A stretch of DNA of 41,805 nt from Patulibacter americanus DSM 16676 (GTDB taxonomy: Bacteria; Actinomycetota; Thermoleophilia; Solirubrobacterales; Solirubrobacteraceae). The stretch is taken from assembly GCF_000420025.1 (NCBI RefSeq), contig NZ_ATUD01000020.1:1-41805 (forward strand). The letters are read 5' to 3'. Positions 1-8,077 of the stretch are shown piece by piece. Position numbers and translations under genes: made by a program. How positions within the stretch are numbered: the first letter of the stretch is position 1; each line of letters begins with the position of its first letter. A model generated the notes under the pieces. That model did no database searches, was not told the origin of the DNA, and worked only from the letters and a program-made list of their open reading frames with translations.

Positions 1-53
1 GACGTCCCGGCCTGCCCCCCTCGTGCCCGTTCCGCGCCGGGCCAACCGCGACG

Positions 54-2129
54 TCAGCGAACGACGCTCACGAGCGACACGCGGCCTCTCTGGGGCTCCA
101 CCTTCTCGACGGCCACCGTGAGCGGGTCGCCGATCTTGAGCGTCGCGCCGGAGCGGGTGCCGACGAGCATCGTGCCGAGGTCGCTGAGCTCCCAGAAGTC
201 CTCGCCGATGCGGCGCACCGGCAGGAACCCCTCGAACGCCTCGTCGTCGAGGCGCCCGCCGCCGAAGCGCACGAACGCGCCACCGCCGGCCAACCCCGAG
301 ACCTCGCCCTCGAAGCGCTGGTCCCCGCCGTGCTCGAACACCACGCGCTCGAGCAGGAACGCCCGCGTGATCGCGTCGGCGGTGCGCTCCACGTTCATCG
401 CCTCGCGCTCCGTCGCGGAGCACCAGATGCCCAGCTCCTCCAGGCGGCTCGCGGAGCCGGCCGGGGCGTCCTCGCCGCCCCCGACCAGGGAGAGGATCGC
501 CCGGTGGGCGATCAGGTCGGGGTAGCGCCGGATGGGCGAGGTGAAGTGCGCGTAGTGCTGCAGCCCCAGGCCGGCGTGCCCGAGCGGCTTGGGCTCGTAC
601 CGGGCCTGCTGGAGCGCCCGCAGCACGAGGTACGACAGGCCCGCGCGGCCGTGGCCGGTCTTCCGCGCGTGGACGTCCACCCGGCGGGAGAGCTCGGCGA
701 TCGCCGCGGACGCCTGCTCGCGTGTCGCCCCCTCGGGCAGCGTGGCGGCCCCCTCGGTGGGGATGCCCAGGCTGGCGAGCTGGTCGGCCAGGCGCTCGAC
801 GGAGGACGGCTCCGGCAGGCCGTGCACGCGGTGCAACGCGGGCACCCCGCCCTCCTGCAGGAGCCGCGCGACCTGCTCGTTCGCGCTGATCATGAGGTGC
901 TCGATCAGGCGGTGCGACTCCGTCGCCCGCTCGATCACGATGCCGCTCGGGTGCCCCCGCTCGTCGAACCGGAACTGCGGCTCGCCCGTGTCGAGCTCGA
1001 GCGCGTTCGTCGTCGTCTCGCGGCGTTCCTGGAGCGCGAGCGCCAGGCGGCGGGCGACGTCGAGGGGGGTCGCCCACGGGTCTTCCGCGCGCTCCTGCCC
1101 GGCGAAGATCCGGTCGACGCGCTCGTAGTCCAGGCGCTCGTCGGAGTGGATGAGCGAGCGGAACACCTCGGCGCGCACCACGCGGCCGCCGCGGAACTCC
1201 ATGCGGACCGTCACCGCGAGCCGGTCGACCCCCGGGACCAGGGAGCAGGCGTCGTTCGAGAGCGCGGAGGGCAGCATCGGCTCGACGGTTCCGGGCACGT
1301 ACACGCTGGTGCCGCGCCAGCGGGCGTCCTCATCGATGGCGCCACCGGGGCGCACGTACGCGGCCACGTCGGCGATGTGGACCCAGATCCGCGCGTCGCC
1401 CGGGCCCGACGCGTCGTCGAGCAGCTCGGCGCTGATCGCGTCGTCGAAGTCCTTCGCCTGGGCCGGGTCGATGGTGAACGTCGGCAGGTCGCGCAGGTCG
1501 CGGCGCGGGCGATCCTCCTCGCCCTGCGGGCGGCTGGCGACGCCCTCCGCCTCGACGCCGACGGCGCGGGCGATCCGGCGCGGCAGGCCGCGGTCGAGCA
1601 GCAGCGCCTCGAGCACGTCGCGGGCGACGTCGGGCGAGCCCAGCGCGCGCACCACGCGGTGCCCACGCGCCCGCCGCCCCGTGCGCGACGGCGGCGCGAA
1701 GAGGCCGATGCGCCCCTCGCCCAGCTCGCGCGCGCCCTGGTCGACGGTGACGGACCGGCCGCGGTCGAACAGCGGCTCGGCGACGTAGAACCGGCCGCGC
1801 CGGCGCAGCACGCCGACCACCGGTGCCGACGGCGACTCGTCCCGCCACACGTCGCGCGGCAGCACGGGCTGCCCGTTGCGGGTGAGCTCGATCCCCCCGC
1901 GCTCGTCGGCGGTGGCGACGCGGGCGCGCCCCTCCGGCCGGCGGTCGCGCTGCAGGCCGGCGCGACGGGCCGCGCGGTTGGGGCCCTTCGGTGCGGGCCC
2001 CGTCGGCCGGCGCGGGCCCTTCGGCTTGACCGGCTCGGCGCCCTCGGCCGCCCGCTTGGCGCTCGGCTTCGCGCCGCGGCCCTTCGCGCGCCCGCTCGGT
2101 CCCTTGCGTCCCTTGCCCTTGCCGCTCAT
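54..2129 (-). CDS. rnr: Ribonuclease R / RNase II family 3'-5' exoribonuclease
   Basis: Processive hydrolytic 3'-5' exoribonuclease of RNA turnover, cytoplasmic. The 691-residue protein has the RNB catalytic core: the IDPAQAKDFDDA motif places metal-binding Asp221, Asp227, Asp229 and Asp230, followed by HIADVAAYV. A C-terminal S1-like segment (about 610-690) ends the protein. The first ~70 residues are very rich in Lys, Arg, Gly and Pro and look like a disordered RNA-binding tail; the classical N-terminal cold-shock domains are shortened. The ATG overlaps the stop of the upstream S41 protease as ATGA, so the two are probably translationally coupled. The family call is firm. The choice between RNase R and RNase II rests on the S1 domain and the basic tail. 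Confidence 0.95.
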   Translation of the reverse strand: MSGKGKGRKGPSGRAKGRGAKPSAKRAAEGAEPVKPKGPRRPTGPAPKGPNRAARRAGLQRDRRPEGRARVATADERGGIELTRNGQPVLPRDVWRDESPSAPVVGVLRRRGRFYVAEPLFDRGRSVTVDQGARELGEGRIGLFAPPSRTGRRARGHRVVRALGSPDVARDVLEALLLDRGLPRRIARAVGVEAEGVASRPQGEEDRPRRDLRDLPTFTIDPAQAKDFDDAISAELLDDASGPGDARIWVHIADVAAYVRPGGAIDEDARWRGTSVYVPGTVEPMLPSALSNDACSLVPGVDRLAVTVRMEFRGGRVVRAEVFRSLIHSDERLDYERVDRIFAGQERAEDPWATPLDVARRLALALQERRETTTNALELDTGEPQFRFDERGHPSGIVIERATESHRLIEHLMISANEQVARLLQEGGVPALHRVHGLPEPSSVERLADQLASLGIPTEGAATLPEGATREQASAAIAELSRRVDVHARKTGHGRAGLSYLVLRALQQARYEPKPLGHAGLGLQHYAHFTSPIRRYPDLIAHRAILSLVGGGEDAPAGSASRLEELGIWCSATEREAMNVERTADAITRAFLLERVVFEHGGDQRFEGEVSGLAGGGAFVRFGGGRLDDEAFEGFLPVRRIGEDFWELSDLGTMLVGTRSGATLKIGDPLTVAVEKVEPQRGRVSLVSVVR

Positions 2130-3385
2130 CGGGGTCCCCGTTCCTTCGCCGCCTGCCGCAGGGCGCCCTGCAGCGCCTCGTCGGTGCGCGGCGTCTTCGG
2201 GTCGTCCTGCGCCCGCACGTCGGGCGCCAGCCCCTTACCCGGTGCGGTGCCGTCGCCGCTCTGCGTCTTCTTGTCGCCCAGGTTGCGGCCCTTCGGCGTG
2301 AAGAACTGGCCCGCGGTGATGTCGAGCGCCCCGCCGCTGGCGAGCGGCTCGACGCGCTGGAACACGCCCTTTCCGTACGTGCGCGTGCCGACGACGGTGG
2401 CCCGCCCACGGTCCTGCAGGGCCCCGGAGACGATCTCGGACGCCGAGGCGGAGCCGCGGTCGACGAGCACGACGAGGGGGACGCGCGGGAACGCGGGGTC
2501 GTCGCCCGCGCGGTACACGGAGGTGCCGATCGTGCGGCCCTTCAGCATCACGACCGTGCCGCCCTTGAGGAACAGCCCCGCGAGGTCCTGGGCCTCGTTG
2601 ACCAGGCCCCCGGGGTTCGACCGCAGGTCGAGCACGAAGCGCTCGGCGCCGCGACGCTGCAGCTTCTGGAACGCGCCCTTGACCTGGCCCGCCGCGCCGT
2701 TGGTGAACTGCGCCAGGCGGACCACCCCGACCTTCTTCCCGTCCTCGGTCCGGAGCGTCGACTCGACGATCGGGATCTCGACGGGGCGCCGCTCGGCGGT
2801 GATTGTCAGCCGGCGCTCCTTCTTGCCCTCCTTCCGGAGGACGACGAGCTCGACCTTCGTGCCCGCCGGCCCCCGGACGCGGCTCGATGCCTGGTCGGCG
2901 GAGAGCCCCTTCAGGTCCTTGCCGCCGGCCCGCACGATGACGTCGTCCGGCCGCAGGCCGGCCTCCTTGGCGGGCGCCCCGGCGTAGACCTTCGAGATCA
3001 GCAGGCCGCGCGGATCCTGGGAGACGACGACGCCGATGCCGTCCAGCCGGTTGTCCTGCGCCTCCTGGAAGCGCCGGTACTCCTTCGGGTCGAAGTAGGC
3101 CGAGAAGCGGTCGTCGAGCCCGTCGACCATGCCGGCGATCGCGTCGTCGACGAGCTTCGTCGTGCCCGGATCCTTGTAGTAGTCGTCGCGGATGATGCCC
3201 AGCGCCTCGTTGACGGCGCCGGCGCCCTTCCGGTCGACGACCCGGTCGCGGATCACCCCGGGCAGCGACTGCGGCTCGCGGACGCCGACCCAGGCGCCGG
3301 CGGTGAAGATCGCGCCGACGACGGCGAGGACGACCACGGCACCGAGGGCACCGCGGACGATGCGGGAGAGGGATGACACCCCCAC
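2126..3385 (-). CDS. S41 carboxy-terminal processing protease (CtpA-like)
   Basis: Secreted or membrane-anchored serine protease that trims protein C-termini outside the cytoplasm. It has one N-terminal membrane segment (about 13-35), a PDZ domain (about 113-197) and the S41 catalytic domain. Ser314 in GSASASE and Lys339 in TYGKG are the expected Ser/Lys dyad. The 419-residue length is normal. The GTG at 3385 is taken as start, but a GTG at 3379 is equally possible: a CATGCT box lies 6 bases before it and a TTGAGT sequence lies further upstream. It follows ftsX with a hairpin repeat in the gap, and its stop overlaps rnr. The order ftsE-ftsX-ctp is widely conserved. The substrate is unknown. 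Confidence 0.93.
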   Translation of the reverse strand: MGVSSLSRIVRGALGAVVVLAVVGAIFTAGAWVGVREPQSLPGVIRDRVVDRKGAGAVNEALGIIRDDYYKDPGTTKLVDDAIAGMVDGLDDRFSAYFDPKEYRRFQEAQDNRLDGIGVVVSQDPRGLLISKVYAGAPAKEAGLRPDDVIVRAGGKDLKGLSADQASSRVRGPAGTKVELVVLRKEGKKERRLTITAERRPVEIPIVESTLRTEDGKKVGVVRLAQFTNGAAGQVKGAFQKLQRRGAERFVLDLRSNPGGLVNEAQDLAGLFLKGGTVVMLKGRTIGTSVYRAGDDPAFPRVPLVVLVDRGSASASEIVSGALQDRGRATVVGTRTYGKGVFQRVEPLASGGALDITAGQFFTPKGRNLGDKKTQSGDGTAPGKGLAPDVRAQDDPKTPRTDEALQGALRQAAKERGPR

Positions 3386-3485
3386 AGCATGAACCCCAGC
3401 GCTGAAAGACGACTCAAGCGGCCGTCGGACACCCGAGAACGACGGCGGGGCGAGGCCATCCCGGCCCCCGCCCCGTCACTCACGG

Positions 3486-3560
3486 CCCCCTGCGGGTGCC
3501 CCGAGCCCGGCCACAGTCCTGCGAGGCCCCGGCCCGAGAAGCTCGGGGCGGGGCCCGCAT
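3486..3560. repeat. Interspersed hairpin repeat, copy A
   Basis: Two-part element. A left module, CCTGCGGGTGCCCCGAGCC, is followed by about 20 variable bases and a right module in which GCCCCGGCCCGAG pairs with CTCGGGGCGGGGC across an AAG loop (12 of 13 bases pair), ending GCCCGCA. The outer ends also pair with each other (TGCGGG...GCCCCGAGC against GCTCGGGGCGGGGCCCGCA). The right end lies 6 bases beyond the ftsX stop, so in the ftsX transcript it is an immediate 3' hairpin. Copies recur at 6878, 6951, 41688 and 41764. Confidence 0.85.
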
Positions 3561-3566
3561 CAGGTC

Positions 3567-4466
3567 CTACACCCGCAGGAAGCGGCGGAGCGAGAGGCCC
3601 GAGCCGGCGGCGGCGACGCCGATCGACGCGAGGACGAGCACCGCGATGAGCGGGCCGAACTGGATCATGTCCGGGCGCGAGATGAGCGTGGCGACGCCCT
3701 CGAGCTGGTTCAGGATCGTGAGCTTCGCCAGGCCCAGGAGGACGATGGCCATGACGCCGCCGATGGTGCCGAGGATCAGGCCCTCGAGGACGAACGGCCA
3801 GCGGATGAACGAGTCCGTCGCGCCCACGAGCTTCATGACCTCGACCTCACGACGACGCGAGAAGAGGGACAGCCGGATCGTGTTCGAGATCAGGAGGATC
3901 GACGCCACCACGAGCAGGCCGCCGAGCAGGCCGAGCGAGAGCTTGACGGCGCCGGTGATCTGCACGACCTTCGCGGCCTGGTTCTTCGACTCCTTCGTGG
4001 AGCCGATCTTCGGGTCGACCGGCGTCGTCTTGCCGTTCACGCCCTTCGTCTGCAGCGCGGCGATGATCGCCGAGCCGTTGTTCGCGTCGTCCGGCGTGAT
4101 GCGGAACGTGTCCGGCAGCGGGTTGACGTTCCCGAGCAGGTCGTAGGCCTCGGGGTTCTGCTTCTTCTGCTCGGCGTACGCCTGCGCCTTCGAGACGTAG
4201 ACGACGTCCTTGACGTGCTCCGTGCGCTCCAGGCGTGCGCGGACCCGGGCGACGTCGGCCTGCGTGGCGTTCGTCTTCATGAAGACGTTGACCTGGATGC
4301 GGTCGCGGACGTCGGCGGCCGCACCGTTGGCCAGCTGCACGGCGGGGATGAAGATGCCGAGGACGAGCGTGGTGATCAGCACCGCCATCAGGGCGGCGAA
4401 GCTCGGGATCGGGTTGCGCCCGATGGAGCGGAGGGCTTCCTTGAGGAAGAACGAGACGCGGTTCAT
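3567..4466 (-). CDS. ftsX: Cell-division ABC transporter permease FtsX
   Basis: Inner-membrane partner of FtsE. The complex transmits ATP hydrolysis across the membrane to control cell-wall hydrolases during division. The 299-residue protein has the FtsX layout: a membrane helix at about 22-45, a large extracellular domain (about 50-165), then three membrane helices (about 170-195, 220-245, 268-290). The LFSRRREVEVMKLVGAT stretch between helices is typical of MacB/FtsX permeases. AGAAGGA precedes the ATG by 6 bases. It lies 48 bases downstream of ftsE. The hairpin repeat after its stop probably ends the transcript or protects its 3' end. Confidence 0.96.
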   Translation of the reverse strand: MNRVSFFLKEALRSIGRNPIPSFAALMAVLITTLVLGIFIPAVQLANGAAADVRDRIQVNVFMKTNATQADVARVRARLERTEHVKDVVYVSKAQAYAEQKKQNPEAYDLLGNVNPLPDTFRITPDDANNGSAIIAALQTKGVNGKTTPVDPKIGSTKESKNQAAKVVQITGAVKLSLGLLGGLLVVASILLISNTIRLSLFSRRREVEVMKLVGATDSFIRWPFVLEGLILGTIGGVMAIVLLGLAKLTILNQLEGVATLISRPDMIQFGPLIAVLVLASIGVAAAGSGLSLRRFLRV

Positions 4467-4514
4467 GAAGGGTCCTTCTGGGGCGGGGCGGGCGTGCGGA
4501 GGAGCGGCGGGCCG

Positions 4515-5426
4515 CTACTCCGAGAACGCCTCGTCGAAGAGGTCGGCCGCGTCGGGGTCGCGGCGCACGCGGCGCTGCGGAGCCGGCGCCGGCTCGCCGC
4601 GCAGGAGGGCGCCGAACTCGGCGGTCGACTCGCTCGTGGGCTGCGCGCCGTAGCCGCCGGCGACCTCGTCGCGGATGATCTGGCCGCCCTGCAGCTCGAT
4701 CACGCGGCGGCGCATGCGGTTGACCATGCCCTCGTCGTGCGTGGCGACGACGACGGTCGAGCCCGTCTTGTTGATGCGGTACAGCAGCTGCATGATCCCG
4801 ATCGTCGTGTCGGGGTCGAGGTTGCCCGTCGGCTCGTCGGCCAGCAGCAGCGGCGGGTGGTTGACGAACGCGCGCGCCACGGAGACGCGCTGCTGCTCGC
4901 CACCGGAGAGCTGGTGCGGGTAGTGGTGCAGCTTCGTCGACAGGCCCGTCAGGCGCAGGATGTCCGGCACCTGCTGGCGGATCTGCTTGCGCGACGCGCC
5001 CGTCACCTGCAGGGCGTAGGCGACGTTGTCGTAGACGGTCCGGTTCGGCAGGAGCTTGAAGTCCTGGAACACCACGCCGAGGTTGCGGCGGTAGTACGGG
5101 ACCTTCTTGCGCGTGATCTCGGAGAGGTCGCGGCCGGCCACGCGGATGAGGCCGGAGTCCGGCTCCATCTCCTTCAGCAGGAGCTTCATGAGCGTGGACT
5201 TGCCCGCGCCCGTCTGCCCCACGAGGAAGAGGAAGTCGCCACGGTGCACCGAGAAGGTCGCGTCCCGGACACCCGCGTTCGAGTGGTCGTAGGACTTCGT
5301 GACACCGCGGAACTCGATGACGGCGTCGGGGTGCGACGGGCGCTCGGCCGCCGGGCGGCGGCTTGGAGCGTCGGCACGACCCTCGGCCTGGCGGAGACGA
5401 GCGGCGTTGGAGCGCTGGGTGGCCAT
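4515..5426 (-). CDS. ftsE: Cell-division ABC transporter ATP-binding protein FtsE
   Basis: Cytoplasmic ATPase of the FtsEX division complex. Walker A GQTGAGKST is at 70-78, the ABC signature LSGGEQQR at 173-180, Walker B LLLADE at 193-198, and the switch histidine is His230. At 303 residues it is longer than the usual ~230. The extra length is a polar N-terminal tail of about 35 residues and a charged, Pro/Glu/Asp-rich C-terminal tail of about 45 residues. The ATG at 5426 is the first in frame. There is no strong ribosome-binding site or near TAnnnT box, so the start could lie at a downstream codon close to the conserved AVIEFRGVTKSY. Confidence 0.96.
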   Translation of the reverse strand: MATQRSNAARLRQAEGRADAPSRRPAAERPSHPDAVIEFRGVTKSYDHSNAGVRDATFSVHRGDFLFLVGQTGAGKSTLMKLLLKEMEPDSGLIRVAGRDLSEITRKKVPYYRRNLGVVFQDFKLLPNRTVYDNVAYALQVTGASRKQIRQQVPDILRLTGLSTKLHHYPHQLSGGEQQRVSVARAFVNHPPLLLADEPTGNLDPDTTIGIMQLLYRINKTGSTVVVATHDEGMVNRMRRRVIELQGGQIIRDEVAGGYGAQPTSESTAEFGALLRGEPAPAPQRRVRRDPDAADLFDEAFSE

Positions 5427-5595
5427 ACGGATTCCAGAGTTGCACCGGGACGGCTCGAATCCTGCACGTGGGCATGCACTGCAAGGTGGCTTGCGTGCGG
5501 CCGGCCGCGGATCCCCCGGGGTCCGTCGCGGTCCCGCGGGCGCCCGCTCGCGCTGCGCGGAGCGGGGTCCGCACTGACTCGCGAGCCTTACGCGG

Positions 5596-5601
5596 TACGG
5601 T
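5596..5601 (+). promoter_or_regulatory. Putative -10 box of M16 peptidase gene
   Basis: TACGGT lies 7 bases before the ATG at 5609, so the transcript would start at or next to the start codon. No convincing -35 is seen. A GGAG sits only 2 bases from the ATG, too close for a normal ribosome-binding site. Confidence 0.5.
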
Positions 5602-5608
5602 CGTGGAG

Positions 5609-6871
5609 ATGCCGCAGATCACGTCCACCGTCGCCCCCAACGGCCTGCCCGTCCACCGGATCCAAATGCCGGGGACCCGCACCCTCACGGCGCTCGTCGC
5701 CTTCGACGCCGGCGCCCGCGCCGAGCACGAGGAGGAGAACGGCATCGCCCACTTCCTCGAGCACCTCGTGTTCAAGGGCGGTGAGACCTACGACCACTAC
5801 CGCAAGGTCAACGAGACCGCCGAGCGCATGGGCGGCGTGCTGAACGCCTTCACGTCCCACTCCATGGTCGCGTTCCACATCACGGTCCGCGCCGAGGCGG
5901 CCGCCGAGGCGCTCGACCTGCTCACCGACTTCGCGGGCCGCCCGCTGCTCGACGCGCAGGAGCTCGACAAGGAGCGCGGCGTCGTGATCCAGGAGATCGC
6001 GCGCTACAACGACCAGCCCTCCGCGCTGGCCGAGATGCTGCTGGACAAGGCCGCGTTCGGCGACCACCCGCTCGGTCGCCCCGTCCTCGGCCCGGCGGAG
6101 CACCTCAAGACGTTCACCCGCGACCAGGTCGTGGCGTTCCGCGAGCGCCGCTGGTCCGGCCGCACGGGTGGGGCGTACCTCGCCGGCGCCGTCGACCACC
6201 TGCCCGACGACGCGCGCCTCCACGAGCTGTTCTCGCGCTTCCCCGACATCCACGCCCCGGGCGAGGTCGAGGCGGCCCCGCCCCCGTCGACCGACATCGT
6301 GGTCGAGGAGCGCGACACGAACCAGTCGCACCTGCGGATGGCCTACCGCCCGGACCTCGACGCGTCGGACCCGAAGGTCCGAGCCGCGCTGACCATCTAC
6401 GGCACGCTGCTCGGCGGCTCGATGGGCTCCCGCCTGTTCGACGAGATCCGCGAGCAGCGCGGCCTGGCCTACTCCGTCTCCGCGTCCACGTGGTCGCTCG
6501 GCGACATCACGCAGCTGCAGCTCTCCGCCGGTCTCGACGCCACGAAGACGGTGGAGGCGTACTCCCGGATGCGCGAGATCGTCCGCGAGCTGCACGACGA
6601 CGGCCCGACGGCGGAGGAAGTCGACCGCGCCCGCGCCTACACCGCCGGCCGCCTCGTCCTCGCGTTCGAGAACAGCGGCGCCGTCGCCCGCCACGCCGCG
6701 AGCCAGTCCATCCTCTACGGCGAGGGCTTCGATCCGGACACGGCGATCGCCCAGCTCGACCAGGTCACCCTGGACGACGTCCGCGAGGTCGCCAAGCGGA
6801 TCGATCCGGACGTCGCCTCCGTCGCCTGCGTCGGCCCGCAGACGGAGTCCGACTTCTCGAACTGGCAGTAG
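5609..6871 (+). CDS. M16 family zinc metallopeptidase (PqqL/mitochondrial-processing-peptidase type)
   Basis: Zinc peptidase of the insulinase superfamily, 420 residues. The inverted zinc motif HFLEH is at 48-52 (His48, His52 ligands, Glu51 base), and the distal ligand is Glu129 in VIQEIARY. An RGLAYSVSAS motif in the C-terminal half matches the R/Y substrate-binding part of the family. There is no signal peptide, so it is probably cytoplasmic, as for the YmxG-type enzymes of Gram-positive bacteria. It is divergent from ftsE (182-base gap) and convergent with nadA, sharing a hairpin repeat. I chose the ATG after the TACGGT box; upstream in-frame codons read into non-conserved sequence. The substrate is unknown. 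Confidence 0.93.
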   Translation: MPQITSTVAPNGLPVHRIQMPGTRTLTALVAFDAGARAEHEEENGIAHFLEHLVFKGGETYDHYRKVNETAERMGGVLNAFTSHSMVAFHITVRAEAAAEALDLLTDFAGRPLLDAQELDKERGVVIQEIARYNDQPSALAEMLLDKAAFGDHPLGRPVLGPAEHLKTFTRDQVVAFRERRWSGRTGGAYLAGAVDHLPDDARLHELFSRFPDIHAPGEVEAAPPPSTDIVVEERDTNQSHLRMAYRPDLDASDPKVRAALTIYGTLLGGSMGSRLFDEIREQRGLAYSVSASTWSLGDITQLQLSAGLDATKTVEAYSRMREIVRELHDDGPTAEEVDRARAYTAGRLVLAFENSGAVARHAASQSILYGEGFDPDTAIAQLDQVTLDDVREVAKRIDPDVASVACVGPQTESDFSNWQ

Positions 6872-6877
6872 AGGGGG

Positions 6878-6946
6878 TGCGGGCCCCGCCCCGAGCGTCT
6901 CGGGGCGGGCCGCGGAGGACCTCGTCCGGGCTCGGGGCACCCGCAG
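6878..6946. repeat. Interspersed hairpin repeat, copy B1 (reversed)
   Basis: Reverse complement of the element at 3486. Reading on the plus strand, TGCGGGCCCCGCCCCGAG, loop CGT and CTCGGGGCGGG form a strong hairpin starting 6 bases after the M16 stop. About 20 variable bases and GGCTCGGGGCACCCGCAGG follow. It probably serves as the terminator of the M16 gene. Confidence 0.85.
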
Positions 6947-6950
6947 GGGG

Positions 6951-6987
6951 TGCGGGCCCCGCCCCGAGCGTCTCGGGGCGGGCCGCC
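6951..6987. repeat. Interspersed hairpin repeat, copy B2 (hairpin module only)
   Basis: Second, partial copy directly after B1. It repeats the hairpin module base for base (TGCGGGCCCCGCCCCGAG, CGT loop, CTCGGGGCGGG) without the GGCTCGGGGCACCCGCAGG module. It ends 7 bases from the nadA stop, so each convergent gene has its own hairpin. Confidence 0.8.
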
Positions 6988-6994
6988 TTCCGGG

Positions 6995-8077
6995 TTACTC
7001 GCCGCCGAGCGGGGCGTTGGCGTCCCGGCCGACCTGGATCATGCGCTCGATCGGCAGCTGGGCGCGCTTGGCGATCTCGTCCGGGACCTTGACCACGCCG
7101 GTGCCGTCCCGCAGGCAGTCCCGGAGCTTGTGCAGCGTGATCATCTTCATGTAGCCGCAGGCGGCGTCCACGTTGGCCGGCACGAAGTCGACGTCGGGGG
7201 CGGCCATCCGCAGCGGGTGCAGCATCCCGGTCTCCGTCGCCACGATCGCCGTGCGGCGGCCGGACGCGGGGACCGGCTTCGCGGCCTCCGCGACGGCGAA
7301 GTCGAGCATGCCGCCCGTCGAGAGCATGTGGACGCCGGAGGAGTCGATGTCGCCCGAGGCGACGTACTCCATGGCCTGCGTCGAGCAGCCGCACTCGGGG
7401 TGGATCAGGAAGTCCGCGTCGGGGTGCTCGCCGCGGACGCGGTCGATGTCGGCCGGGCGGATGCCGGCGTGCACGTGGCACTCGCCGTCCCAGACGTGGA
7501 ACTTGCCGGGCTGGTGGTCGACCTGCTTGGCCACGAAGGACCCGAGGAACATGTCAGGCCCGAAGAGGATCTCGGTGTCGGGGCCGTGGTCGCGGTAGAT
7601 CCGCTCCACGACGGGCACGGCGTTGCTCGACGTGACGCAGTAGTCCGTGAGCGCCTTGACCTCGGCCGTCGTGTTCACGTACATGACGGTGATGGCGCCG
7701 GGGTGCTGCTCCTGCCACGCCTTGAGCTGCTGGGGCGTGATGGAGTCGGCCAGGGAGCAGCCGGCGTCGACGTCCGGGATCAGGACGGTCTTCTCCGGCG
7801 ACAGCACGGAGGCGGACTCGGCCATGAAGTGCACGCCGCAGAACACGATGGTCTGCGCGTCGGTCTTCGCGGCCTCGATGGACAGGCCGAGGCTGTCGCC
7901 CACGACGTCGGCGACGTCCTGGACCTCGGGCAGCTGGTAGTTGTGCGCCAGGATGACCGCGTTCTTCTCCGCGGCGAGCGCGCGGATCTCCTCGCGGAGG
8001 GCCTGCAGCTCGTCGGCGGGGATCGCCGGGACGCCGGCACGAACGGGGTCGTCGGCCATGGGCAGCTGGATGGTCAC
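6995..8077 (-). CDS. nadA: Quinolinate synthase A
   Basis: Condenses iminoaspartate with dihydroxyacetone phosphate to quinolinate in de novo NAD synthesis, using a [4Fe-4S] cluster. At 360 residues it is of the long (Bacillus-like) type. Candidate cluster ligands are Cys107 (DAGCSLAD), Cys229 or Cys231 (HPECGCST) and Cys307 (AACGYMKM). The GTG at 8077 overlaps the nadC stop as GTGA, which argues for it over the internal ATG at 8059. It forms a two-gene unit with nadC. The iminoaspartate-forming enzyme NadB, often encoded beside them, is not in this window. Confidence 0.96.
   Translation of the reverse strand: MTIQLPMADDPVRAGVPAIPADELQALREEIRALAAEKNAVILAHNYQLPEVQDVADVVGDSLGLSIEAAKTDAQTIVFCGVHFMAESASVLSPEKTVLIPDVDAGCSLADSITPQQLKAWQEQHPGAITVMYVNTTAEVKALTDYCVTSSNAVPVVERIYRDHGPDTEILFGPDMFLGSFVAKQVDHQPGKFHVWDGECHVHAGIRPADIDRVRGEHPDADFLIHPECGCSTQAMEYVASGDIDSSGVHMLSTGGMLDFAVAEAAKPVPASGRRTAIVATETGMLHPLRMAAPDVDFVPANVDAACGYMKMITLHKLRDCLRDGTGVVKVPDEIAKRAQLPIERMIQVGRDANAPLGGE

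Noticed and set aside
1..53. Start of a further gene (smpB often follows rnr) at the left edge
   Set aside because: No start codon with coding-like sequence can be read in these 53 bases, so nothing can be claimed.
6878..6987. Insertion sequence or phage attachment site at the hairpin repeats
   Set aside because: The copies are under 80 bases, have no transposase, no target-site duplication that I can see and no interrupted gene.
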